Assembly (NCBI RefSeq): GCF_030816715.1 | Contig: NZ_JAUSYH010000001.1 | Location: 5,084,001 to 5,148,000, forward strand | DNA from: Streptomyces achromogenes | GTDB taxonomy: Bacteria > Actinomycetota > Actinomycetes > Streptomycetales > Streptomycetaceae | DNA: 64,000 nucleotides | Reading direction: 5' to 3' | Shown here: one piece after another, positions 14,956 to 24,086 of the stretch | How positions within the stretch are numbered: position 1 is the stretch's first letter | Layout: each line of letters begins with the position of its first letter | The notes under the pieces: generated by a model | The model's database searches: none | What the model saw: only the letters and a program-made list of their open reading frames with translations | Told to the model about the DNA's origin: nothing | Made by a program: the position numbers and the translations under genes

Positions 14956-16119
14956 ATGGACGTCGGGCTCAAGCGCGAGCTGGAGGAGAAGGTCAGGGCC
15001 GGTGAGCGGCTGACCCGTGAGGACGGCGTCGCGCTGTACGAGTCGGACGACCTGGCGTGGCTGGGCGGACTCGCGCACGAGGTGCGGACCCGCAAGAACG
15101 GCGACGTCGTGCACTTCAACGTCAACCGCCACCTCAACATGACCAACGTGTGCACGGCCTCCTGCGCCTACTGCTCCTTCCAGCGCAAGCCGGGCGAGAA
15201 GGACGCGTACACCATGCGCATCGAGGAGGCGGTGAAGCTCGCCAAGGCGATGGAGGGCGAGAACCTCACCGAGCTGCACATCGTCAACGGCCTGCACCCG
15301 AACCTGCCGTGGCGCTACTACCCGCGCTCGCTGCGCGAGCTGAAGGCCGCCCTCCCGAACGTCTCGCTGAAGGCGTTCACGGCGACGGAGATCCACCACT
15401 TCGAGACGATCAGCGGGCTCACCGCCTCGGAGATCCTCGACGAGCTGATCGACGCCGGCCTGGAGTCGCTGACCGGCGGCGGCGCGGAGATCTTCGACTG
15501 GGAGGTCCGTCAGCACATCGTCGACCACCGCACCCACTGGGAGGACTGGTCGCGCATCCACCGCCTCGCGCACGAGAAGGGGCTCAAGACGCCGGCCACC
15601 ATGCTGTACGGCCACATCGAGGAGCCCCGCCACCGCGTCGACCACGTCCTGCGGCTGCGTGAGCTGCAGGACGAGACGAACGGCTTCCAGGTCTTCATCC
15701 CGCTGCGCTACCAGCACGACTTCGTCGACATGAAGGACGGCAAGGTCCGCAACCGGCTCCAGGCCCGCACGACGATGGCCACGGGCGCGGAGGCGCTGAA
15801 GACGTTCGCGGTCTCGCGGCTGCTCTTCGACAACGTCCCGCACGTGAAGGTCTTCTGGGTGATGCACGGCGTCCAGACCGCGCAGCTCGCGCTCCAGCAC
15901 GGCGCGGACGACATGGACGGCTCGGTCGTCGAATACAAGATCACGCACGACGCCGACAACTACGGCACGCCGAACAAGCTGACCCGCGAGGACCTGCTGG
16001 ACCTCATCCGGGACGCCGGGTTCCGCCCCGTGGAGCGCAACACCCGCTACGAGATCATCCGCGAGTACGACGGCCCCGACCCGGCACTGCGCGAGTCGCC
16101 GCAGCCGATGCGGGTGTGA
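14956..16119 (+). CDS. mqnE: Aminofutalosine synthase MqnE
   Basis: This 387-residue radical-SAM enzyme joins 3-[(1-carboxyvinyl)oxy]benzoate to the adenosyl group of SAM, giving 6-amino-6-deoxyfutalosine. The [4Fe-4S] cluster motif C-x3-C-x2-C is Cys66, Cys70, Cys73 in CTASCAYCSF, followed by conserved ELHIVNGLHP and the C-terminal GADDMDGSVVEYKITHDA. The start chosen is the ATG at 14956, with AAAGGTG 6 bases upstream; an upstream in-frame extension is Arg/Gly-rich leader. The length equals the family norm. It belongs with mqnA and mqnC elsewhere in this window. Confidence 0.95.
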   Translation: MDVGLKRELEEKVRAGERLTREDGVALYESDDLAWLGGLAHEVRTRKNGDVVHFNVNRHLNMTNVCTASCAYCSFQRKPGEKDAYTMRIEEAVKLAKAMEGENLTELHIVNGLHPNLPWRYYPRSLRELKAALPNVSLKAFTATEIHHFETISGLTASEILDELIDAGLESLTGGGAEIFDWEVRQHIVDHRTHWEDWSRIHRLAHEKGLKTPATMLYGHIEEPRHRVDHVLRLRELQDETNGFQVFIPLRYQHDFVDMKDGKVRNRLQARTTMATGAEALKTFAVSRLLFDNVPHVKVFWVMHGVQTAQLALQHGADDMDGSVVEYKITHDADNYGTPNKLTREDLLDLIRDAGFRPVERNTRYEIIREYDGPDPALRESPQPMRV

Positions 16120-16211
16120 CACCGGCCGGGGGTCGAGAGTCGGGGGCCAGGGCCGGGGGCGGGGGGCCGTCCGGAATTCGGAAGCGACGGCGCGACGCAT
16201 GCCGTAAGGGT

Positions 16212-16217
16212 TACTAT
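16212..16217 (+). promoter_or_regulatory. Candidate -10 for leaderless acetyltransferase gene
   Basis: TACTAT followed after 6 bases by GTG 16224, with no ribosome site. It supports the downstream GTG as the start of the GNAT gene. Confidence 0.5.
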
Positions 16218-16223
16218 CCTGTC

Positions 16224-16748
16224 GTGTCCCTTACTTTCACCCTGGACCCCGCTGTCACCCCGGCCCTGCGCGACGGCGTCCTCGACCTGTGGACGGACGT
16301 CTCCAACGCGGGCGGCGCCGTCGGCTTCGTCGCGCCCGTGTCGCGCGACGAGATCCGGCCGGATCTGGTGCGGCAGCTCGCGGCCATGGCCGAGGGCCGC
16401 AACCGGCTGCTCGTCGGTCACGACGCGTCGGGCGAGGTGGCGGCGGCCGCGTTCCTCGCCTTCAACAGCCATCGCCTCCAGACCCACTGGGTGATGCTGT
16501 ACACGGTGATGGTCCACCCCCGCCACCAGGGCAAGGGGTACGGTCGCGACCTGCTGGCCGCCGCCGCGGACGCAGCCCGCGGCTTCGACGGCATCGAGGC
16601 GATCCGGCTCGGCTGCCGCGGCGGGCTCGGCCTGGAGCACTTCTACCGCTCCTGCGGCTACCAGGAGGTCGGCCGGGTGCCCGGTGCGATCCGGGTCGCG
16701 CCGGGCGACGACCGCGACGACATCACCATGCTGCTGCCGCTGGTGTGA
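16224..16748 (+). CDS. GNAT-family N-acetyltransferase
   Basis: This 174-residue GNAT-fold protein has strand 4/helix 3 with the acetyl-CoA pyrophosphate loop VMVHPRHQGKGYGRDLL (Q/R-x-x-G-x-G/A type) near 95-111, and a C-terminal FYRSCGYQEVGRVPGAI. The start is placed at GTG 16224 because a TACTAT -10 lies just upstream and the preceding in-frame residues are Arg/Gly-rich. The acceptor is unknown. It is not obviously linked to mqnE, 104 bases upstream. Confidence 0.85.
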   Translation: MSLTFTLDPAVTPALRDGVLDLWTDVSNAGGAVGFVAPVSRDEIRPDLVRQLAAMAEGRNRLLVGHDASGEVAAAAFLAFNSHRLQTHWVMLYTVMVHPRHQGKGYGRDLLAAAADAARGFDGIEAIRLGCRGGLGLEHFYRSCGYQEVGRVPGAIRVAPGDDRDDITMLLPLV

Positions 16749-16841
16749 CGCCCGCAGGCCGGTCCACCCCGCTGCAAGACCGGGAGCCGGGCGTGCTTCA
16801 CTGGACGGTGGCCCCCTTTGGAATCGGAAGTCTGGATTGAG

Positions 16842-17147
16842 ATGCTCCGCTACACGCTGATGCGCCTCGGTGTCTTCGCGGGCTGCCTCCTGGCCGTCTG
16901 GGGACTCGTCTACTCGGGCGTCGTCCCGCGCGGCCTCGGTGACTCCAACGGCATGTGGATCGTCCTGCTGGCCCTGGTGATCTCCGCGCCGATCAGCTTC
17001 GTCGTGCTGCGCAAGGAACGCGACCGTGCCTCGGTGGCGGTCGTCGAGCGGGTGGACCGTATGAAGGCCAACCTCGACGCCAACCGGAGCCAGGAGGACG
17101 AGGCGGTCGACTCGGCCCAGGGCCGGGCGCAGGAGCAGGCGTCCTGA
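16842..17147 (+). CDS. DUF4229 small membrane protein
   Basis: This 101-residue protein has two membrane segments (about 8-25 and 35-53) separated by VPRGLGDSNG, followed by the family's LRKERDRASVAVVERVDR helix and an acidic Gln/Glu tail. The family is found in actinobacteria, without known function. An alternative TTG start at 16818 would add eight residues; neither has a good ribosome site. Confidence 0.75.
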   Translation: MLRYTLMRLGVFAGCLLAVWGLVYSGVVPRGLGDSNGMWIVLLALVISAPISFVVLRKERDRASVAVVERVDRMKANLDANRSQEDEAVDSAQGRAQEQAS

Positions 17148-17174
17148 ACGGGGCTGCCGACCGCGGAGCCCAAC

Positions 17175-17180
17175 TAGTCT
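17175..17180 (+). promoter_or_regulatory. Candidate -10 for leaderless TetR gene
   Basis: TAGTCT, a 6-base gap and then the ATG at 17187. No Shine-Dalgarno sequence is seen. Confidence 0.45.
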
Positions 17181-17186
17181 TGCCCC

Positions 17187-17831
17187 ATGGGTGCCGTGAA
17201 GACCAAGCGGATGCCGCGTGCGGTCCGTGAGCAGCAGATGCTGGACGCCGCCGTGGAGACCTTCGGCCGCCGCGGGTACATGGCCGCGTCGATGGACGAG
17301 ATCGCGGAACTCGCGGGCGTGTCCAAGCCGCTGGTGTACCTGTACCTGAACTCCAAGGAAGACCTCTTCACCGCCTGTATCCGGCGGGAGGCGAAGTCCC
17401 TCGTCGAGGCGGTCCGCACCGGTGTCCGCACGGATCTGCCCGCCGACCGCCAGCTGTGGGACGGACTGCGGGCGTTCTTCGCGCACACCGGGAGGCATCC
17501 GCACGCCTGGTCCCTCCTGCACCTCCAGGCCCGCACGCACGGCGAGCCCTTCGCCGGCGAGGTCGCGGCGATGCGCGAGGAGATCGTCGCGTTCGTCACG
17601 CAGCTGATCGCGATAGCGGCCCGGGAGGCCCACCGTGACCCCGACCTGCCCGAACGGGAGGTCGCCGGGCTCGCCGAGGCCCTGGTCGGGGCCGCCGAGT
17701 CGCTCGCCGCCTGGGCCAACACCGACGACACCGTCTCCTCCCACCAGGCGGCGGCCACCCTGATGAACTTCGCCTGGGCGGGCCTCGGCAACCTGATGAA
17801 CGACCGCCCCTGGTCCCCACCGCCCGCCTGA
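17187..17831 (+). CDS. TetR-family transcriptional regulator
   Basis: This 214-residue repressor-type protein has an N-terminal helix-turn-helix: REQQMLDAAVETFGRRGY, SMDEIAELAGVSKPLVYLYLNSKEDLF (about 15-58). The C-terminal ligand domain is helical, with TGRHPHAWSLLHLQARTHG. It is encoded convergent to the MaoC/FabG4 genes, and two TetR-like palindromes lie in the divergent FabG4/thiolase promoter region (20183-20212). Control of those lipid genes is therefore plausible but inferred. Confidence 0.88.
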   Translation: MGAVKTKRMPRAVREQQMLDAAVETFGRRGYMAASMDEIAELAGVSKPLVYLYLNSKEDLFTACIRREAKSLVEAVRTGVRTDLPADRQLWDGLRAFFAHTGRHPHAWSLLHLQARTHGEPFAGEVAAMREEIVAFVTQLIAIAAREAHRDPDLPEREVAGLAEALVGAAESLAAWANTDDTVSSHQAAATLMNFAWAGLGNLMNDRPWSPPPA

Positions 17832-17899
17832 CCGGCGAGCGCCTGACGGGCGGACGGCCGCCGGTCGGTGCGGGCTCACCCGCGGGTCGGGGCGGGTGC

Positions 17900-18790
17900 T
17901 CACGGTGCGTGTGCGGCACCCGTGCGCGGGAGCGGGCCGGGCAGGGGATCCACGCGTCCCGTCACGTGGATCCGGGCCGGGTCTCCCGTGCCGCACAGGG
18001 CGAACCGTGCACCGTCCGACGCGAACGACACCGTGCCCGGCAGCAGGACCGGAGCCCGGAAGTCGGCCCGGACCCGGGCCCGCTGCGGGACGCCGTGGGC
18101 GGCGAGGCAGCGGGCGACGGTCCACATGCCGTGCGCGATGGCCCGGGGAAAGCCGAAGAGCCGGGCGGTGAGCGGGTGGAGGTGGATGGGGTTGCGGTCG
18201 CCGGAGGCCGCGCCGTAGCGCCGGCCGACGTCGGCGGCGAGCCGCCACTCGTCGAGCACCGGCAGCGGGCCGGGCTCCGGCTCCCGGGCGGCGGGCGCGG
18301 CCTCGGTGGCGTGCCGGGCGAGGTATCTGCTCGTCGACTCCCACACGATGTCGCCGCCCTGCCGCAGTCCGGTGACCACGACGGCCTCCGTCCCGCGCCG
18401 GTGCGCGGCCAACTCCTCGACGTGCACAGAGAGTTCGTAGATCCCGGCGGACGCGAGGGCGGCGCGGCGGGTGATCTCGATCGACGTGTGGACGAGGCCG
18501 AGCAGCGGGAGCGGGAAGTCCCGGCCGCTCAGGATGCTCATGGCCAGCGGGAAGCCCAGGACGTGCGGGTAGGTGAGCGGCAGGGAGTCCTCGCCGGTCG
18601 GGAAGCCGCAGACGCGCTCGTAGGCGGCGAGCCGGGTCGGGTCCACGCGCAGGCCGGGCAGCACGAGGCGGTGGCCGGCGCCGGAGAAGGAGACGCCCGG
18701 GCGGGGGTGCTTGAAGGGGGAGCGCAGCGCCCCGCGGGCGAGCAGTGGGCCGAGGGACGGAGGCGCGGTCAGGGTCGTCGGCGTGCGCAC
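17900..18790 (-). CDS. MaoC-family (R)-specific enoyl dehydratase
   Basis: This 296-residue double-hotdog protein has the hydratase-2 motif GDRNPIHLHPLTARLFGF (near 212-229) carrying the Asp/His pair for (3R)-hydroxyacyl/enoyl chemistry. Its GTG (18790-18788) overlaps the FabG4-type gene's TAG by one base, so the two are translationally coupled. This arrangement matches mycobacterial HtdX (Rv0241c) beside FabG4 (Rv0242c) and FadA2 (Rv0243). The likely role is a reduction/dehydration step on long acyl-CoA or acyl-ACP. The long upstream in-frame reading belongs to FabG4 antiframe and was left out. Confidence 0.87.
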   Translation of the reverse strand: MRTPTTLTAPPSLGPLLARGALRSPFKHPRPGVSFSGAGHRLVLPGLRVDPTRLAAYERVCGFPTGEDSLPLTYPHVLGFPLAMSILSGRDFPLPLLGLVHTSIEITRRAALASAGIYELSVHVEELAAHRRGTEAVVVTGLRQGGDIVWESTSRYLARHATEAAPAAREPEPGPLPVLDEWRLAADVGRRYGAASGDRNPIHLHPLTARLFGFPRAIAHGMWTVARCLAAHGVPQRARVRADFRAPVLLPGTVSFASDGARFALCGTGDPARIHVTGRVDPLPGPLPRTGAAHAP

Positions 18791-20154
18791 TACGCCCCCA
18801 GCAGACTCTGGCCGCACACCCGCACGACCTGCCCGTTGACCGCGCCGGAGGCGGGGTGCGCGAGCCACGCCGTGGTCTCGGCGACGTCCACGGGCAGCCC
18901 GCCCTGTGCCAGGGAGTTCATGCGCCGGCCCGCCTCGCGGATGAACAGCGGCACCGCGGCCGTCATCTTCGTCTCGATGAAGCCGGGCGCCACCGCGTTC
19001 ACCGTCACCTTGTGCTCGGCGAGCGCGTGGGGCGCCAGGGTGCGTACGAGTCCCGCGATCCCCGCCTTGCTCGCGCCGTAGTTCGTCTGGCCGGCGTTGC
19101 CCGCGAGTCCGGCGATGGAGGCGGTGGCCACGATCCGCCCGCCCGGCCGCAGCACGCCCTTGGCGAGCAGCGCGTCCGTGGTGCGCAGCACGCTCGCCAG
19201 GTTGACGTCGAGCACCGAACTCCAGCGTTCGGCGGGCATGTTGACCAGCCGGCGGTCCCGGGTGATCCCCGCGTTGTGGATCAGCACGTCCAGTCCGCCG
19301 GGCAGCTCGGCGGCGATCCGCTCACCCGCGTCGGCCGCCGTGACGTCGAGTGCGAGGGCGGTGCCGCCCAGCCGTTCGGCGACCCGGCGGGCGTCCTCCT
19401 CGGCCTGCGGCACGTCGAGGACGACGACCCGCGCGCCGTCCCCGGCCAGCCGCTCGGCGACGGCCGCACCGATCCCTCGTGCGCCGCCGGTGACGAGCGC
19501 GGTGCGGCCGGCGAGGGGGAGCGACCAGTCGTCGGGGCCGTCGGGGCCGTCGGAGCCGGGGGCGCCAAGGGCACCGGGGGAGCCGCCGGCCGTCACGCCG
19601 ATCACCTGACCGCTGACGTAGGCCGACTTGGGGGAGAGCAGGAAGCGCAGGGTGGACTCGGCGGCCCGGGCGTCGGTCAGCCGGACGAGGTTGACGGTCC
19701 GGCCCCGTCCGATCTCCTTGCCGAGGGACCGCACGAACCCTTCCAGGGCCTGCTGGACGGCCGCCTGGCAGTGGTCGTGGGGGTCGAGGGGCGCGCCGAG
19801 GACGACGATCCGGCCGCTCGCCGCGACCGACCGCACCACCGGGTGCAGGGCCGCGTGCACCTCGGCGAGCGCGTCGACGTCCCGGACTCCGGTCGCGTCG
19901 AGGACGACGGCGGCGGGGTCCGGGACGTCGTTTCCGCCCGTGCCTTCGGGGCCGTGGAGCGGCAGGCCGGCGCGGGCCAGCACCGGCGCGAGGCCGAGCG
20001 TGGACCTCCCGGCCGTAAGGTGGATCAAGGAGCCGGTGAAGGAGGGGCGTTCGGCTGACCAGCGCTGCAGCGCCGCCGGCTGCGGAAGGCCGAGCCTGCG
20101 GGTGAGGAAGCGGCCCGGTGCGGTGGCGGTGAAGCTCAGATAGCGGTCGGCCAT
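18790..20154 (-). CDS. fabG4: FabG4-type 3-oxoacyl reductase
   Basis: This 454-residue high-molecular-weight FabG equals mycobacterial FabG4 in length. A flavodoxin-like N-domain of about 200 residues precedes the short-chain dehydrogenase domain, with cofactor motif TGGARGIG (222-229), HNAG, catalytic Ser346 (ASIAG), Tyr359 and Lys363 (YGASK). It reduces 3-oxoacyl thioesters, probably with NADH as in the mycobacterial homologue. The start is the ATG at 20154 with GGGAGAG 5-6 bases upstream. It is divergent from the thiolase and overlaps the MaoC gene downstream. Confidence 0.9.
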   Translation of the reverse strand: MADRYLSFTATAPGRFLTRRLGLPQPAALQRWSAERPSFTGSLIHLTAGRSTLGLAPVLARAGLPLHGPEGTGGNDVPDPAAVVLDATGVRDVDALAEVHAALHPVVRSVAASGRIVVLGAPLDPHDHCQAAVQQALEGFVRSLGKEIGRGRTVNLVRLTDARAAESTLRFLLSPKSAYVSGQVIGVTAGGSPGALGAPGSDGPDGPDDWSLPLAGRTALVTGGARGIGAAVAERLAGDGARVVVLDVPQAEEDARRVAERLGGTALALDVTAADAGERIAAELPGGLDVLIHNAGITRDRRLVNMPAERWSSVLDVNLASVLRTTDALLAKGVLRPGGRIVATASIAGLAGNAGQTNYGASKAGIAGLVRTLAPHALAEHKVTVNAVAPGFIETKMTAAVPLFIREAGRRMNSLAQGGLPVDVAETTAWLAHPASGAVNGQVVRVCGQSLLGA

Positions 20155-20182
20155 GTTCTCTCCCACGGGCTCGGCACACATG

Positions 20183-20198
20183 CTTACTCTGGAGTAAG
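20183..20198. promoter_or_regulatory. Operator-like palindrome 1 between fabG4 and thiolase
   Basis: CTTACTC-TG-GAGTAAG is a perfect 16-base inverted repeat in the 88-base divergent region. The size and symmetry suit a TetR-family dimer. Confidence 0.65.
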
Positions 20199-20199
20199 G

Positions 20200-20212
20200 T
20201 TACCCGGGGTAA
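20200..20212. promoter_or_regulatory. Operator-like palindrome 2 between fabG4 and thiolase
   Basis: TTACCC-G-GGGTAA shares the half-site TTACYC with palindrome 1 and is centred about 15.5 bases from it. Two related sites side by side suggest cooperative repression of both divergent genes. Confidence 0.6.
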
Positions 20213-20242
20213 GTCTAGGTCAAGGGTGAGGAGCAGGTCGAG

Positions 20243-21589
20243 ATGAGTGCCTCGGAGCCGTCACGGCTGAAGCTGGTGGAGCCCTCGTTCCACAGTCCTT
20301 CCGAGCCCCCGCGCGCCCGCCGGGTCGCGATCGTCGGCGGCTCGCGCATCCCCTTCGCCCGCTCCGACGGCCCCTACGCCACCGCCTCCAACCAGGAGAT
20401 GCTGACGGCGGCGGTGGACGGGCTGGTGAGCCGGTACGCCCTCGACGTCCCCGGCGTGGTGGGCGAGGTGGTCACCGGGGCCGTCCTCAAGCACAGCCGC
20501 GACTTCAACCTGGCCCGCGAGACCGTCCTCGGCTCGAAGCTCGACCCCCGCACCCCCGCCTACGACATCCAGCAGGCCTGTGGCACCGGCCTGCAGGCCG
20601 TGATCGCCGCCGCCAACAAGATCGCCCTCGGCCAGACCGACTCGGCGATCGCGGGCGGCGCGGACACCGCGAGCGACGCGCCGCTGGGCGTCAACGACCG
20701 GCTGCGGCGCATCCTCCTGGAGGCCCGCCGGGCGAAGACGGCCGGAGCCCGTCTCAAGGCGCTCGCGCAGATCCGCCCCTCCCATCTGATCCCCGAGATC
20801 CCGCGCAACGCCGAACCGCGCACCGGTCTGTCCATGGGCGAACACGCCGCGGTCACCGCCCGCGTCTGGGGCGTCGAGCGCGAGGCCCAGGACGTGCTGG
20901 CGGCCGCCAGCCACCAGCGCCTCGCGGCCGCCTACGAGCGCGGCTTCTTCGACGACCTCGTCGTCCCGTTCCACGGCCTGGCCCGCGACCAGAACCTGCG
21001 GCCGGACTCCACCGTCGAGAAACTGGCCCGGCTGAAGCCGGTGTTCGGCGTCGACGGCCCCGAACCGACCATGACGGCGGGCAACTCGACCCCGCTGACG
21101 GACGGCGCCGCGGTCGTCCTCCTCGCCTCCGAGGAGTGGGCCGAGGCACGCGGCCTGGAGCCGCTCGCCTACCTGACGGCCTACGAGACGGCGGCCGTGG
21201 ACTTCGTGCGCGGCGACGCGGCGGACGGGGGAAGCGGGGCCGGCGACGGCCTGCTGATGGCTCCCGCGTACGCCGTCCCGCGCATGCTGGAACGGGCCGG
21301 CCTGGGCATGGAGGACTTCGATCTGGTGGAGGTCCACGAGGCCTTCGCCTCTCAGGTGCTGGCGACGCTCGCGGCCTGGGAGAAGCAGGGCCTCGCCCCG
21401 GTCGACCGGGACCGGCTGAACGTGGCCGGCTCCTCGCTCGCCACCGGCCATCCCTTCGCGGCGACCGGCGCCCGCATCGTCGCGACGCTCGCCAAGCTGC
21501 TCACGGAACAGCACGGACCTGCGCGCGGCCTGATCTCCGTCTGCGCGGCGGGCGGCCAGGGAGTGACCGCGATCCTGGAGCGGGCGTGA
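20243..21589 (+). CDS. Acetyl-CoA acetyltransferase (thiolase, FadA type)
   Basis: This 448-residue thiolase has the acyl-accepting Cys113 in QQACGTGLQAV, the EVHEAFA and SSLATGHPFAATGAR motifs with the active-site His, and a late Cys in SVCAAGGQGV. It catalyses reversible thiolytic cleavage/condensation of 3-oxoacyl-CoA. Its position opposite FabG4/MaoC matches FadA2 in the mycobacterial Rv0241c-Rv0243 locus. The FadE5-type dehydrogenase of that locus is not here. The start at ATG 20243 has GAGGAGCAGG upstream. Confidence 0.9.
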   Translation: MSASEPSRLKLVEPSFHSPSEPPRARRVAIVGGSRIPFARSDGPYATASNQEMLTAAVDGLVSRYALDVPGVVGEVVTGAVLKHSRDFNLARETVLGSKLDPRTPAYDIQQACGTGLQAVIAAANKIALGQTDSAIAGGADTASDAPLGVNDRLRRILLEARRAKTAGARLKALAQIRPSHLIPEIPRNAEPRTGLSMGEHAAVTARVWGVEREAQDVLAAASHQRLAAAYERGFFDDLVVPFHGLARDQNLRPDSTVEKLARLKPVFGVDGPEPTMTAGNSTPLTDGAAVVLLASEEWAEARGLEPLAYLTAYETAAVDFVRGDAADGGSGAGDGLLMAPAYAVPRMLERAGLGMEDFDLVEVHEAFASQVLATLAAWEKQGLAPVDRDRLNVAGSSLATGHPFAATGARIVATLAKLLTEQHGPARGLISVCAAGGQGVTAILERA

Positions 21590-21594
21590 ACACC

Positions 21595-21660
21595 GAAGAC
21601 CGGTAAAGACCGGTGCAGACCGGTGGAGGCCGGTGAGGTCTGATGAAGTCCGGTGAAGCC
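21595..21660 (+). repeat. Six to seven imperfect 10-base repeats after the thiolase gene
   Basis: Units of the type CGGTGNAGRC run in exact 10-base register from GAAGAC at 21595 through 21660. They begin 5 bases after the thiolase stop. The period equals one helical turn. Confidence 0.75.
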
Positions 21661-21883
21661 GCGACAAACCTGAAGATTCCTCACATACCCCCTGAGATTG
21701 CACAGACCCGACCCCGGAACATCCCGGAACACGCACAAGCCCCACATGTGAGCGCCGTACGATCCCCTACCTAACTGGCGGTAACCCCTTTCTTAGGGAG
21801 CATCCCGGTTGAACGCGACGGTGCGCGAAGCACGTACGTCATGCAGCAAGCAGTTTCTTCGCTGCACGCCCAGGGAGCCGCCC

Positions 21884-23809
21884 GTGTCCACCCCGTACTC
21901 AGCCGCCGGCTCGGCCTACGCCGACCCCGACGCTCCTCCCGCACTTGTGGAACCCGAGACGCGACGACTGGACGGCGCCGTACGGGAGGCGTCCCTGCCG
22001 GCCCTCGCCCGCCCGGTGACGTACGGCTCGCTCGCCGACCTGCCCTACGACAACGCGACGGCCGTCCCCGAGTCGGTGGTCCTCAGCCGCCGTGGAGCGG
22101 ACGGGCACTGGACCGACATCACGGCGGAACGCTTCGCCGCCCAGGTCCACGCCGTGGCCCGCGGGCTGATAGCGGAGGGGCTGGCGCCCGGCGACCGGCT
22201 CGCCATCATGGCCCGTACGACCTACGAGTGGACCCTGCTCGACTTCGCGGCCTGGGCGGCCGGCCTGGTCACCGTGCCCGTCTACCCGACCTCCTCCGTC
22301 TTCCAGACCCGCTGGATCCTCCAGGACTCCGGCGCGGTCGCCCTCGTCACCGAGACCGCGGGCCAGGCGGCGGCCCTCGGCCCCGAGCGCGACCGGCTGC
22401 CCGACCTCCAGCACCTGTGGGTCATGGAGAAGGGACATGTGGACCGGCTGATCGAGGCGGGCGAGCGGGTGCCGGACGCCGAGGTCGAGATCCGCCGCGG
22501 CATGCTCGTCCCCGACACCCTCGCCACCCTCATCTACACCTCCGGCACCACCGGCCGGCCCAAGGGCTGCGCGCTCACCCACGGCAACTTCTTCGCCGAG
22601 GTCGACAACGCGATCGAACTCCTCTACCCGGTCTTCAAGGCCAAGAACGACGACGAGCTCTCCGTTCTCCTCTTCCTCCCCATGTCGCACGTCTTCGGCC
22701 GGATGGTCGCCATCGCCTGCATCCGCGCCCGCGTCCGCCTGGGCCACGCCCCGAGCCTGAAGGCGGACCAACTCCTGCCGGACCTGGCGGCCTTCAGACC
22801 CACCTGCCTGCTGGCCATCCCGTACATGCTGGAGAAGATCTTCAACACCGCCCGCGCGAAGGCCGAAGCGGGCGGCAAGCTGTCCTCCTTCGACCGCGCC
22901 GTGGGCGTGGCCCGCCGCTACGGCGAGGCCGTCGAGGCGCAGAAGACCGGCGCCGGATCCGGCCCGGGGGCCACCGTGCGCGCCGCCCGCGCCCTCTACG
23001 ACCCGCTCGTCTACCGCCGCATCCGAGGCGCCATGGGCGGCCGGGTCCGCCACGCCATCTGCGGTGGCTCCCCCCTCGGCCGGCGCCTGTCCGCCTTCTA
23101 CCTCGGCGCGGGCATCGAGATCTACGAGGGCTACGGCCTCACCGAGACCACGGGCGCGTCCACGGTGACCCCGCCGATGAAACCCCGTCTGGGCACCGTG
23201 GGCTGGCCGCTGCCCGGCACGAAGATCCGCATCGCCGCGGACGGCGAGATCCTCATCGCCGGCGACCACGTGCTGCGCGGCTACTGGGACCCGGCGGCCG
23301 GTGGAGTGGTCCCCGCCGCCCCCGACGGCTGGCTCGCCACCGGTGACCTCGGCGAACTCGACGACGAGGGCTATCTGACGATCACCGGCCGCAAGAAGGA
23401 GATGATCATCACGGCGGGCGGCAAGAGCGTCGCTCCCGCGCCGCTGGAGAACTGGCTGCGCTCGCACCCCCTGATCTCCCAGGCCATGGTCCTCGGCGAC
23501 GGCCGCCCCTACGTCTCCGCCCTGCTCACCCTCGACCCCGACGGTCTCACCCACTGGCGGCACATGAACGGCAAGCACCCGGTGCCGGCGGAACTGCTCA
23601 TCGGCGACGCGGAACTGAACGCCGTGCTCCAGCGGGCGGTCGACGAGGCCAACAAACTGGTCTCCCGCCCCGAGTCGATCCGCCGCTTCGTCATCCTGCC
23701 GACCGACTTCACCGAACAGGCCGGCCACCTCACCCCGTCGATGAAACTCCGCCGCGAGGCGGTCCTCCGGGACTTCGCGGCGGAGGTCGAAGGTCTGTAC
23801 GAGAGGTGA
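21884..23809 (+). CDS. Long-chain fatty-acid CoA ligase (FadD type)
   Basis: This 641-residue AMP-forming acyl-CoA synthetase has the P-loop-like YTSGTTGRPKGCAL, the YEGYGLTETTGAS adenylate motif, and ATGDLGELDDEGYLTITGRKKEMIITAGGKS (in parts) with the C-domain hinge and catalytic Lys region. It activates long-chain fatty acids for beta-oxidation or lipid synthesis. GTG 21884 with AGGGAG upstream is preferred to an upstream TTG at 21809. The neighbouring thiolase and FabG4/MaoC genes suggest a shared lipid-degradation role. Confidence 0.9.
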   Translation: MSTPYSAAGSAYADPDAPPALVEPETRRLDGAVREASLPALARPVTYGSLADLPYDNATAVPESVVLSRRGADGHWTDITAERFAAQVHAVARGLIAEGLAPGDRLAIMARTTYEWTLLDFAAWAAGLVTVPVYPTSSVFQTRWILQDSGAVALVTETAGQAAALGPERDRLPDLQHLWVMEKGHVDRLIEAGERVPDAEVEIRRGMLVPDTLATLIYTSGTTGRPKGCALTHGNFFAEVDNAIELLYPVFKAKNDDELSVLLFLPMSHVFGRMVAIACIRARVRLGHAPSLKADQLLPDLAAFRPTCLLAIPYMLEKIFNTARAKAEAGGKLSSFDRAVGVARRYGEAVEAQKTGAGSGPGATVRAARALYDPLVYRRIRGAMGGRVRHAICGGSPLGRRLSAFYLGAGIEIYEGYGLTETTGASTVTPPMKPRLGTVGWPLPGTKIRIAADGEILIAGDHVLRGYWDPAAGGVVPAAPDGWLATGDLGELDDEGYLTITGRKKEMIITAGGKSVAPAPLENWLRSHPLISQAMVLGDGRPYVSALLTLDPDGLTHWRHMNGKHPVPAELLIGDAELNAVLQRAVDEANKLVSRPESIRRFVILPTDFTEQAGHLTPSMKLRREAVLRDFAAEVEGLYER

Positions 23810-24086
23810 ACGTCTGCTTTTCTGCGTCGTATCGGCCCGTGGTCCTGCGGCCAGGCCTGACCCGTACCCGGTAGGGATCGCCCCACGCCGTGAGCGAGGA
23901 AGTGCGCCCACGTCGTGGGGGCGAGGCAGGAGGGGGGGCGGGGTCCTGGAGTCGGGGAAGACGGTGCCGGCCGAACCCGCCCCGGAAGGAACGGAGTTCA
24001 CGAACCGGACGTAGTGGCCCTTGACTTCCCAAGACCCCCGCGCGACATTCCCGGTCCTCGCGCGTTCCGTCTGGGCTGGAGTGGAC

